This document shows positions 1 to 7,316 of a DNA stretch of 33,395 nucleotides, in pieces; the first letter of the stretch is position 1, and every line of letters begins with the position of its first letter. Source of the DNA: Bacilli bacterium. Lineage in GTDB: Bacteria > Bacillota > Bacilli > RF39 > UBA660. The stretch covers positions 1 through 33,395 of the forward strand of contig JAFXUK010000011.1 in assembly GCA_017525015.1 (NCBI GenBank). Reading direction: 5' to 3'. Below the pieces are notes generated by a model, which worked only from the letters and a program-made list of their open reading frames with translations, made no database searches and was not told the DNA's origin. A program made the position numbers and the translations under genes.

Positions 1-141
1 GATAGGACACAAAAGAAACTAATATCATTAGGAGCAAGTGATACATTAATCATCGAAACGATAGAAGGCTTAAAACGAGCTTTTATTCGTGGGTGGTTAA
101 CTATTATTAGTGAATTAAGAAAAGTCGCTAAATCCGATGAA
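1..141. repeat. Left copy of exact 141-bp terminal direct repeat
   Basis: Bases 1-141 are identical to bases 33255-33395, starting GATAGGACAC and ending CCGATGAA. The reading frame of the minor capsid gene runs through both copies without a break, so the repeat is best read as the overlap of a circular assembly rather than a biological duplication. A length of 141 equals a common largest k-mer setting in metagenome assemblers. A true terminal redundancy cannot be excluded from sequence alone. Confidence 0.95.
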
Positions 142-1047
142 TTAGGTGTTATAGGTCAAACCATAAAAGCAATGGAAACAAATACACCACTTGAAATGAG
201 TTCAAAGGGAATAGCAATTAATGTTATGCCAGGACAAAAGACAGTCGGCATAGCCAATGCATCAATAACCAATATCCGAGATTTTATAACTGACAATGGT
301 TATGAATCTAAAGGAGCAGGCGAAAGATATGTTGATTATGTAGATAGAATAAATAATGCTTTAGTCGAGATTAATGATGAAATCAGTAAGAACACACTTG
401 ATACTAGGGGAGCAAACGGAAGAAGGATTTCAGTTAGAAATATGGCTGAAATAGAAACCAGATATAAGATGATTAGTGAATCATTGGATAGAGCCACAGC
501 AGATGGTAATAAGTTCGTAGTTGCTTCAGCTCATGCTGATGCTTCAGAACGCTGTAGTTGGTGGCAGGGTAAAATCTTTATTGTTGACCTAGATATTGAT
601 TCAAGACCTATGGGGCAGTATAAAGGCAGTAAACCAAATCAAAGGATAGTCGGTCATATCGATGGAAAGCCTTATTATAGCCTATTAGAAGCGTGCGAAA
701 ATGGTTTCTTATCATTTAATTGTCAGCATAGACTAATCAAGTATTATAAAGGAATTAATCCACCACATTATGATATGGTTAAGGTTAAGATGCAGCGTGC
801 ATTAACTGCTAGACAAAGAGAACTTGAAAACCGAATAAGGATTTATAAGCGTAGGCAAAAGACATCCACTAGTGGATTAAGAGTTAATCGCAAGAATCCT
901 TATACAGGAAAAACTGAAAACATGAACGAGTTAAAATATAATCAATTAATGTCAAAGTATTGGCAAGAAAGATATAGCGAGTTCAGTAAATACAATAACC
1001 TACCTGAATATAGATGGAGGTTAAGGATAACCGAGTACGAAGAATAA
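1..1047 (+). CDS. Phage minor capsid protein (Phage_min_cap2-like), 3' part
   Basis: This is the C-terminal 348 residues of a 389-aa protein whose start lies at 33132 near the other end of the window; frame 1 is open from the first base. The region 'SAHADASERCSWWQGKIF' with the later 'FNCQHRLIKYYKGINPP' is the His/Cys-rich signature of Firmicutes phage minor capsid protein 2, a few-copy head protein encoded just after the portal. The order portal, minor capsid, scaffold, major capsid matches A118-like phages. No ADP-ribosyltransferase or toxin domain is fused to the C-terminus. The first internal ATG is at 172, but the upstream open frame and the join to 33132 show that this is not the true start. 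Confidence 0.85.
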   Translation, partial: DRTQKKLISLGASDTLIIETIEGLKRAFIRGWLTIISELRKVAKSDELGVIGQTIKAMETNTPLEMSSKGIAINVMPGQKTVGIANASITNIRDFITDNGYESKGAGERYVDYVDRINNALVEINDEISKNTLDTRGANGRRISVRNMAEIETRYKMISESLDRATADGNKFVVASAHADASERCSWWQGKIFIVDLDIDSRPMGQYKGSKPNQRIVGHIDGKPYYSLLEACENGFLSFNCQHRLIKYYKGINPPHYDMVKVKMQRALTARQRELENRIRIYKRRQKTSTSGLRVNRKNPYTGKTENMNELKYNQLMSKYWQERYSEFSKYNNLPEYRWRLRITEYEE

Positions 1048-1121
1048 TGAAAGAAGCAATATTTCTAATGATTATATTCGCAGTAGTCAATGTATTTAAA
1101 ATTTTTGATAACGAGGACTAG
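1047..1121 (+). CDS. Candidate 24-aa hydrophobic peptide
   Basis: The ATG at 1047 shares one base with the TAA stop of the minor capsid gene (TAATG), so translation could re-initiate without its own binding site. The peptide is MKEAIFLMIIFAVV followed by NVFKIFDNED: a short hydrophobic helix with an acidic tail. Its TAG stop (1119-1121) lies at the top of the 5' arm of the terminator hairpin at 1114-1131. It could be a membrane micropeptide or a leader peptide controlling read-through into the scaffold and capsid genes. Its size means it could also be chance. I recognise no family. Confidence 0.3.
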   Translation: MKEAIFLMIIFAVVNVFKIFDNED

Positions 1122-1136
1122 AGATAGTCCTTTTTA
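1114..1136 (+). terminator. Intrinsic terminator/attenuator before the scaffold gene
   Basis: A perfect 7-bp stem AGGACTA/TAGTCCT closes a GAGA tetraloop (GNRA type) and is followed by TTTTT. It sits inside the late operon between minor capsid and scaffold, so it probably works as a partial terminator or processing signal that changes the ratio of head proteins. The stop codon of the 24-aa frame falls in its 5' arm. Confidence 0.7.
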
Positions 1137-1138
1137 TA

Positions 1139-1222
1139 TTGCCTTTAGTTTCTAGGCGTAAAAGAAGAGCAAACATTTAATTCTAACGAGATGCAACACT
1201 CGTAAAAAGCGTAGGAGGACAA
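1139..1222 (+). promoter_or_regulatory. Possible structured 5' leader of the scaffold gene
   Basis: Two small hairpins are visible: GCCT/AGGC (1141-1144 with 1154-1157) and ACGAG/CTCGT (1186-1190 with 1199-1203). Each overlaps or is followed by CGTAAAA. The stretch ends in a strong AGGAGG at 1213-1218. The individual stems are short, so structure here is only suggestive. I see no convincing promoter. Confidence 0.3.
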
Positions 1223-1756
1223 ATGAAAAGAGAAGAATTAAAAGCCAAATTAGTAGAAGCAGGTGTAGCTGATGATAAGATGTCTGCAGTATTAGACTAT
1301 ATCATGGCTCAAAATGGTGCTGAAATCAATTCCTTAAAGGAAGAGAACAAAGCATTAAAGAGTACCAATGACGAGGCTAACAAATCGAAAGATGATGAGA
1401 TAAAGAGCCTTAAAGCACAAATTGAAAGCTATAGTGATTATCAAGACTTAAAGAAATTTAAGGAAGATACAATCGCAACTGCTGAAAATGACAAGCGTGT
1501 CAACTACTTAAAGGCACAGGGTTGTAAGCATCCTGATCTTGTTATGGGAAAGCTAGATTTTTCAAAGGCTACCTATGATGAAGAGAAAAAGACTTACACA
1601 GGATTAGAGGATTCAATTAAAGAGTTAAAGGGTACATATCAAGACTTGTTTGAGGAAAAAGGAACTCAACATCCAAATTCCAGTGAAAATCCTAACCCAA
1701 CTGGTAGCTCATTCTTTGAAGAATACAAGAAAAATAATCCAAATTTATTCAAATAA
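1223..1756 (+). CDS. GP20-type capsid scaffolding protein
   Basis: A 177-aa charged, helical protein of the phage GP20 minor structural/scaffold family. Residues about 30-85 are heptad-like coiled coil rich in Lys and Glu. The segment 'NYLKAQGCKHPDLVMGKLDF' and the Pro/Asn/Ser-rich tail before 'SSFFEEYKKNNPNLFK' are typical of the family. Scaffolds guide coat assembly inside the prohead and then leave or are degraded. It lies directly before the major capsid gene, as expected. AGGAGG four bases upstream fixes the ATG. No protease domain is present, so maturation would need no phage-encoded head protease, as in other GP20 phages. Confidence 0.85.
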   Translation: MKREELKAKLVEAGVADDKMSAVLDYIMAQNGAEINSLKEENKALKSTNDEANKSKDDEIKSLKAQIESYSDYQDLKKFKEDTIATAENDKRVNYLKAQGCKHPDLVMGKLDFSKATYDEEKKTYTGLEDSIKELKGTYQDLFEEKGTQHPNSSENPNPTGSSFFEEYKKNNPNLFK

Positions 1757-1787
1757 AAAATAATAGAAAGAAAAGAGGAAAACAATT

Positions 1788-2678
1788 ATGCCATTCACAG
1801 CACAAACAGAATATGGTCAAATCGTAGCAGCAAAGTTACGTTCACAATTAGTAGCAGAAGGATTATTCGCTAGAAAGTATGTAGGCGATGCAAAAGCAGC
1901 AGCCGTTATGGTACCTGTAACTGATGAAGTTACTGTAGCAGACTACAACAAAGGAAATTTAGCAGCAAATTCAGTAACTTATGATGGAAATGCTTATATC
2001 ACAGTTACAATTAACAAAGATAGATTCGTTTCATTATATTTAGATGGCTTCAATATGACAGCAGCTTCTTATGATGAAAAGGCTGATGCATTAGATAAGG
2101 TTGCTTATGGTCTAGCAAAAGATATGAATGCTTATGCTATTGATACATTAGTTAAGGGAGCTCAGGGATTAGACAAAGCAGGTAATGCTTTTGGCTCTAC
2201 TGATCCAAGATATCTATTAACTGGCTCAACTGTTTCAGTTGGCTCAAATGATGTATATGATTCATTATTATCATTAGGAGCAGCTTTAACAAATGCAGGC
2301 GTACCAATGGATGGAAGATATATTGTAGTTAACGGAACTGGTTTAGCTGCAATTATGGGTTCTAACAAGACTATTAGACAAGGCGATATGGCTCAAGATT
2401 TAGTTAAGAAAGGATTCATTGCACAAATTGCAGGCTTCAATGTTAAGGTTTCTAATTTAGTAACTGGTAATATTGGCTCTGGCTCATCAGCAAAAGCTTT
2501 ATGGGGTGTTGTAGGTCATCCAGAGTTTGCAACTGATCCAGCAGCATTCAAATCAGAGCCTAGATTCGTTGATGGCGATGGTGATGCTAACGTAGTTGGT
2601 GGTGCATTCGTTAAAGGTAGAGTTGCATACACTTACGAAGTTATTAATCCAAAGGCATTCGGTTTATTAACTGCTTAA
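1788..2678 (+). CDS. Major capsid protein
   Basis: A 296-aa protein immediately after the scaffold gene, rich in Ala, Gly and Val and low in Cys, as usual for coat proteins. It starts MPFTAQTEYGQIVAAKLR and contains an N-arm-like helix, 'MVPVTDEVTVADYNKG' and a long helix around residues 85-120, consistent with an HK97-fold shell protein of the kind that pairs with GP20 scaffolds. A terminator follows at 2699. The call rests mainly on gene order, size and composition; the exact coat family cannot be named from the sequence alone. Confidence 0.8.
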   Translation: MPFTAQTEYGQIVAAKLRSQLVAEGLFARKYVGDAKAAAVMVPVTDEVTVADYNKGNLAANSVTYDGNAYITVTINKDRFVSLYLDGFNMTAASYDEKADALDKVAYGLAKDMNAYAIDTLVKGAQGLDKAGNAFGSTDPRYLLTGSTVSVGSNDVYDSLLSLGAALTNAGVPMDGRYIVVNGTGLAAIMGSNKTIRQGDMAQDLVKKGFIAQIAGFNVKVSNLVTGNIGSGSSAKALWGVVGHPEFATDPAAFKSEPRFVDGDGDANVVGGAFVKGRVAYTYEVINPKAFGLLTA

Positions 2679-2698
2679 TTAAGGAGCAACAATTTAAA

Positions 2699-2730
2699 AG
2701 GGGTGGTGTAAAAGCCATCCCTTATTTTTG
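2699..2730 (+). terminator. Intrinsic terminator after the major capsid gene
   Basis: The 8-bp stem AGGGGTGG/CCATCCCT (one G-U pair) encloses the loop TGTAAAAG and is followed by TTATTTTTG. It is probably leaky, because connector and tail genes continue 18 bases later on the same strand. It would enrich coat-protein mRNA relative to downstream genes. Confidence 0.75.
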
Positions 2731-2747
2731 TATATAGGAGGTCAAGA

Positions 2748-3152
2748 ATGGAATTAGAATTTGATTACAAAAATTATTTCACAGTAGAAGAATTAAAGAA
2801 TAGAGGATATGACCTCGAAGCAGATGGAATTTTAGATACTGAACACTTTCCTTCAATGGAATATGCAATAGATGACTTCATGAATGATGCATTCGATACA
2901 ATCTATACATTAGTAGAAAATTATAGGGGTGCTGAATGGACTGAAGCGTTCTTTACTGATATGGCTAGGGATGATTTATCAGGTGAAGCTCTAAAGTTCA
3001 AACAAAGGCTAAATAAAGCCCTTATAGAGCAAGCAATATTCATTTATGATAACGGAAATACTAAAGCCACATTCGATGATGGAAGAAAAGCATACGCTCC
3101 GAAGGCAGTTGAAGCATTATGGCGTAATGCTTTAAATTGTGGAAGGGGTTAG
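2748..3152 (+). CDS. Head-tail connector (adaptor) protein, putative
   Basis: A 134-aa, mostly helical acidic protein, first after the capsid terminator, with GGAGG upstream of its ATG. The run 'SMEYAIDDFMNDAFDTIYTL' followed by 'KFKQRLNKALIEQAIFIYDNG' resembles the helical bundle of gp6/gp15-type adaptors that dock on the portal ring. Position (capsid, adaptor, stopper, neck, terminator) supports this more than sequence does. Four bases separate it from the next gene. Confidence 0.55.
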   Translation: MELEFDYKNYFTVEELKNRGYDLEADGILDTEHFPSMEYAIDDFMNDAFDTIYTLVENYRGAEWTEAFFTDMARDDLSGEALKFKQRLNKALIEQAIFIYDNGNTKATFDDGRKAYAPKAVEALWRNALNCGRG

Positions 3153-3155
3153 AGT

Positions 3156-3479
3156 ATGGGAAGAAATAACCTAGAGAATAGAAGTAAAGATATAAATTGG
3201 GGTTTCAATAACACTCAACAAGTTCCCTTTAAATTTGAAATATTGTCTGAACAACAATGTAGAAATTTCGAGTTAGCGCAGGGACTAGAAATGCATAAGC
3301 TATCATTAACCATAAGATTAAATGCGAAGTACAATGTCAACATTAACGATGTTGTTGTTGTTAAAGGTCAAAAATATATGGTTATTACCACTTCAGATTC
3401 ATTTGAAAATCCAACACAGGGAAGATATAAAGGCTTATTAAAGGATTTTACAGGTAGCATGATTGTAGGTCTTGAGTAG
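3156..3479 (+). CDS. Head closure (stopper-like) minor protein, putative
   Basis: A 107-aa protein with predicted beta content ('LSLTIRLNAKYNVNINDVVVVKG' region, then 'KYMVITTSDSFENPTQGRYKG'). The pattern of a strand pair with 'G.KY.V' followed by a second sheet resembles Firmicutes minor capsid/head closure proteins of the SPP1 gp16 and PF10665 kind, which plug the connector after DNA packaging. It is called mainly from its place in the module. Confidence 0.5.
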   Translation: MGRNNLENRSKDINWGFNNTQQVPFKFEILSEQQCRNFELAQGLEMHKLSLTIRLNAKYNVNINDVVVVKGQKYMVITTSDSFENPTQGRYKGLLKDFTGSMIVGLE

Positions 3480-3482
3480 TTT

Positions 3483-3812
3483 ATGGATAGAACACTTGCG
3501 ATGAAACTAGCCGAGAAGTTAAGAAGATATTGTCCTGTAGATAGTGGAGCATTGAAATTATCAATATCTAACGCACAGGGTAATCCTACTGAATGGGTAA
3601 TAACTATCGGAAATGAATCAGGCAAAGAGATAAACGGAAAATGTGCTACCATAGAATACGCTGCAATTACCAATTTTAGCCAGGTGTTAAAGATTAGAGG
3701 TAAGGAATATAACAATCCTAATTATCATTGGGTTAATAAGGCAATTCAAGAGTGGGTAATGGAAAATAAACTTTTATTCGGTGTAGAAAGTGAGGAAGAT
3801 GAAAGCTTATGA
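3483..3812 (+). CDS. Tail completion/neck protein, HK97 gp10-like, putative
   Basis: A 109-aa protein containing 'LRRYCPVDSGALKLSIS', the 'P.dTG.Lr.Si' motif of HK97 gp10-like neck proteins, then 'IEYAAITNF' and a C-terminal helix 'NYHWVNKAIQEWVMENK' with an acidic tail. These proteins join the finished head to the tail. Its TGA stop overlaps the next ATG (ATGA at 3809-3812), indicating coupled translation. Confidence 0.65.
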   Translation: MDRTLAMKLAEKLRRYCPVDSGALKLSISNAQGNPTEWVITIGNESGKEINGKCATIEYAAITNFSQVLKIRGKEYNNPNYHWVNKAIQEWVMENKLLFGVESEEDESL

Positions 3813-4585
3813 TATATGATGCAATAGTAAGAGAGATAAATAATTATTTAGGCGAAGAATACATTTTAAAATATGCCAATAATCATGATTTAGATTGGAC
3901 TAGTATTCTTCCTGAAGTACAAGAGGAATTAGTTTATGGTGTTCTACGAGTTGATAGTGCTACGACTACACAGCTTGGTGATGGAACAATTAGAAATGAA
4001 CAATTAAGATTAACACTAGCCATTCCAGAGAAGAGAGAAATCTTTAATGCAACTTGTAGTAATATAAAAACCTTATTGCAACAAATGAATGGTTATGTTT
4101 GTTATGATACTGACGGAGCAGTTCAATTATTCTTTGGTGAGGATGTAGATGCTGAAGGAACAATAATTAATGGTCATAGATGGTGGATGAAGAACATAAT
4201 CTTTAGTGCATCATTCTATGAGAACATTATAACTGCTACAGATAGAGAGATTACAGTTGATAATAATCCAATTAAGGGAATTATAAGTACAAACTACTTA
4301 AGAGAGGTTGCAGTTGATGGTGTAGTATTCAATGGTACAGCCTTACAAAAGGGTTTCAGTAATTCCTATAAGAAACAATTACAAGTCGAAGCTGTATTTG
4401 TTAAGAATGATCCTGTAATCACATCATTATTACAAAATGAAGATAATATATTTAAAACATATACAGTAGTTTACAATAACGGATTTAAAACAAGAACAAT
4501 GACATGTACGTTAGTTACATTAAATGAAAATATAATAACAGGCAATTTCTTAAGGGCAACATTGGTATTCTTGGGAGGTAATTAG
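3809..4585 (+). CDS. Tail protein (terminator/tube-like), internally duplicated
   Basis: A 258-aa protein at the place where tail terminator and major tail (tube) genes normally lie. Its two halves look alike: 'IRNEQLRLTLAIP' near residue 62 with 'SYKKQLQVEAVFV' near 187, and 'SFYENIITATDREITV' near 135 with 'TLNENIITGNFLRATLVF' at the end. This suggests duplication or fusion of a tail-tube-fold domain. No other tube or terminator gene is present, so one polypeptide may serve both roles. It starts in the ATGA overlap with the neck gene. The family is not recognised with certainty. Confidence 0.45.
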   Translation: MIYDAIVREINNYLGEEYILKYANNHDLDWTSILPEVQEELVYGVLRVDSATTTQLGDGTIRNEQLRLTLAIPEKREIFNATCSNIKTLLQQMNGYVCYDTDGAVQLFFGEDVDAEGTIINGHRWWMKNIIFSASFYENIITATDREITVDNNPIKGIISTNYLREVAVDGVVFNGTALQKGFSNSYKKQLQVEAVFVKNDPVITSLLQNEDNIFKTYTVVYNNGFKTRTMTCTLVTLNENIITGNFLRATLVFLGGN

Positions 4586-4587
4586 TT

Positions 4588-5007
4588 ATGAGAAATGACA
4601 TTACCATCTTTATTAAAGACCAAACAGGTGGGGAACAAAAGATTACTGGTGGTGGTGGAAGTAATACTAACAATGAAAAGGTTAATAATCCATCATCAAA
4701 CGAGAATAAAAGACACACAATGTTGTCAACTGTAGCCACAATGACTGCAATGAGGTCAATTCATTATGTTAGTTCAAACATAGGAAAATGGACTGGTAAT
4801 TCACAAAACCAAGCAGGAATTGATATGGTTACAAGAGGAATAGGATATGCTACAGCATTCGCTGCTAATGTTTGGGTAGGACTTGCAACTGTAGCGTTAG
4901 ATGCAGGAACAACAGCAATAGATTATATGTATGAAAGATATTGGCAAGATGCACAAACAAGACAAGCAGTAGCTCGTTCAGGTGGTAAAGGTGGTTATAG
5001 AAGATGA
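4588..5007 (+). CDS. 139-aa protein in the tape-measure position
   Basis: The layout is a short N-terminal piece (MRNDITIFIKDQTGG), a Gly/Asn/Ser linker (about residues 18-40), then a helical part whose residues about 80-112 ('GIGYATAFAANVWVGLATVA') are hydrophobic, and a basic Gly/Arg tail. It lies exactly between the tail-tube-like gene and the tail hub-like gene, where siphoviruses encode a tape measure of 600-2000 aa. It could be a very short tape measure or a membrane-inserting ejection protein. ATGATAA overlap couples it to the next gene. No family is recognised. Confidence 0.4.
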   Translation: MRNDITIFIKDQTGGEQKITGGGGSNTNNEKVNNPSSNENKRHTMLSTVATMTAMRSIHYVSSNIGKWTGNSQNQAGIDMVTRGIGYATAFAANVWVGLATVALDAGTTAIDYMYERYWQDAQTRQAVARSGGKGGYRR

Positions 5008-7301
5008 TAAATCAATTTTTTGTAGATATAAACGGAACTGAATATAATTTCAAGAATGATTTATTAATCGACACACTATCATTTCAAGCACGATGCGATA
5101 CTGCTTTTGCTACTGGTAGTTGCCAAATCATAACTGATAAAATTAGCCATAACATCCCATCAAATTGTGTATGTTGGTTGGATGATGGCTTGTTTTTAAT
5201 TTCATCTGAAGCTAAAAAGCATCCTACAATTAACGGATTATATATTCATAGTTGTAAACTAACTGATATAACAGCATTACTTGAAACCTATGCTTTAGGC
5301 AGTAAGGCATTTTCAATCGAAAGTGGTATGTGTCAAAACGATAATGATAGGATTGATATCATACTAAATCTAATTAATGCTAAATATAATCTTGCTATAG
5401 AGAAAGTCGTTGATTTCGATACTGATTATCCTTTAGGAAATCACGAATATACATTCGGTGCAGGTACAACAATGTATGCTGCATTGTCTGAAATAGCATT
5501 AAGAAATGGCTATCGAGTAGTTATTTCTGAATATGGTGGCGTTGCTGCAGTTGATATGAAGATTGATTTCATTGATTTAGATATACGCAATTATGTTACA
5601 TTTGATACTTCAAGAATCATCGAATATAAGTATTTACAAAATGAAGATAACTATTGTAAATATTTAGAAACTGAAGCTCAAAATGTAGTTGATAGAGGTA
5701 GCACACAAATATGGCGTGATTTAACTTGTAGAGCTGAAGGACCAGCAATAGATGCAGATAATGCATGTATTGTATTACCTTCTAATGTTGAAGGTATAAC
5801 TGAATTTAAAGTCTATGGTGATATGAAGGTCGAACACCTTAATATTGATTTAGACAACTTTAAAAGTGAAATTACAGTTCAATGGATGATTGACAATGGT
5901 GGTAGCCTAGAAACAATTAATAATCCTAATTATTCACAGGGATATGTTATCACTGGAACATTCGCAGATTTAAAAGCATTACCTAATCCAATACATAACG
6001 TTATGGTAAACCTAGAAAGCCATTTAGATTGGGCTAGTCAAATCACTACATTTAGATTGGTAAGATTACTACCTAATTCAGGTGATACAGTATATATTTC
6101 AGCCATAACATATCAACAGGGTGTACCTAATAGATATACAGGAAATATTGATGTTACTGATAGATTACTTGAAGAATCAGCTTGGAATTTATTAGGAGCA
6201 ACTGTTAAACCAAAATATGCAGTTTATAAAACTGGTAGTAATAAGATATACAATCTTAATGCTACATATAAATATGACTTTTGGGGTGTCATTTTAGGAA
6301 TTTCGAGTGGCAACTATTTGAGCTATTCAAAAGATATATCATACGATGACACATTATCAGGAAATACATTTCATGTAGATTTAGTAATTGGTACTTCAAC
6401 AGATAATCCAGTTCCTAAAACATATAGCGTTAAGGCTATTGCAATTACAAAGCCAATGGTTATAGTTCAAAAGAAAGATGCTCCATATAACGAGAGTACC
6501 TGGAGGGAATCAACAAGAACATATACTAATAGTGCTAATACAATCAATTTAGATGCATTATATGAAGATATGTATCGAAAGGTTGAAACACTAGGATGTA
6601 TTGAAGCTGTTGCTCTATATGAGGGAACAGGATTAAATTACAATACTTATCCTAAATGCAATAACAAGATCAAGTTAAACGATGAAGTATTCTATATATT
6701 CTCTTATGAGATTACACATAAAGGAAATAGAAAAATAATTCAATATAATCTATCTAGTAAGCCATCCAAGATAGCAGATGCTATCGGTGTTGATTATCAA
6801 TTTAATCCTATCCGTTTGCCTTATTATTCAATTATTGATAGACCTACATTCTTTGAGATAACAAATTCAACAACATACAATGGAATTAAAAGTGCCATTG
6901 ATAACGATAAATCAGTTTTATTGGTATTTAAGACAGGTATTAGACACTTTGTATTAAGAGCTTCGGTAATGAATTTAGAAAGCCAAAATGCTTATGTTCT
7001 ATATTGTGAATGTGCTGATAATTATTCATGTGGTGATTATGCAATTTATAGTAGTGCCAATAAATATGAGAATAGAGCTTGTCCTTATGGTGATAGCTAT
7101 AATGAATTAAACTATGTAGATATTGTAATCTATGCCCTATCTCAATCTATAGCAACTGATTTTTCTTATGAAATGCCAAATGTACTAGAAAGTAGAGTAG
7201 ATGCTTTAAGCAGGTATACTAAATACTCATTACCTAGAAAATACATATACAAAGATGGTAGGGAACGCCTAACATTCACAATTAAAATTAATAAAAATTA
7301 G
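5004..7301 (+). CDS. Tail hub/baseplate-like structural protein
   Basis: A 765-aa protein. Residues 1-190 resemble tail-hub proteins (gp27-like): an N-terminal beta domain with 'LIDTLSFQARCDTAF' and 'WLDDGLFLISSE', the 'CKLTDITALLETY' step, then 'TFGAGTTMYAALSEIALRNG', a common hub signature. The middle is beta-rich, and residues about 560-640 contain 'KCNNKIKLNDEVFYIFSYEIT' typical of hub C-domains. The last 150 residues ('IIDRPTFFEITNSTTYNG' onward) are an unfamiliar extension. I see no peptidase or lysozyme motif, so it is not the cell-wall enzyme that hubs often carry. It is coupled to the 139-aa gene. Confidence 0.6.
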   Translation: MINQFFVDINGTEYNFKNDLLIDTLSFQARCDTAFATGSCQIITDKISHNIPSNCVCWLDDGLFLISSEAKKHPTINGLYIHSCKLTDITALLETYALGSKAFSIESGMCQNDNDRIDIILNLINAKYNLAIEKVVDFDTDYPLGNHEYTFGAGTTMYAALSEIALRNGYRVVISEYGGVAAVDMKIDFIDLDIRNYVTFDTSRIIEYKYLQNEDNYCKYLETEAQNVVDRGSTQIWRDLTCRAEGPAIDADNACIVLPSNVEGITEFKVYGDMKVEHLNIDLDNFKSEITVQWMIDNGGSLETINNPNYSQGYVITGTFADLKALPNPIHNVMVNLESHLDWASQITTFRLVRLLPNSGDTVYISAITYQQGVPNRYTGNIDVTDRLLEESAWNLLGATVKPKYAVYKTGSNKIYNLNATYKYDFWGVILGISSGNYLSYSKDISYDDTLSGNTFHVDLVIGTSTDNPVPKTYSVKAIAITKPMVIVQKKDAPYNESTWRESTRTYTNSANTINLDALYEDMYRKVETLGCIEAVALYEGTGLNYNTYPKCNNKIKLNDEVFYIFSYEITHKGNRKIIQYNLSSKPSKIADAIGVDYQFNPIRLPYYSIIDRPTFFEITNSTTYNGIKSAIDNDKSVLLVFKTGIRHFVLRASVMNLESQNAYVLYCECADNYSCGDYAIYSSANKYENRACPYGDSYNELNYVDIVIYALSQSIATDFSYEMPNVLESRVDALSRYTKYSLPRKYIYKDGRERLTFTIKINKN

Positions 7302-7316
7302 AAAGGAAATAAAGGA

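Noticed and set aside
3368..3715. Antisense open frame of 115 codons across the stopper and neck genes
   Set aside because: It overlaps two well-placed late genes, has no ribosome binding site or family resemblance, and is expected by chance in A/T-rich coding DNA.
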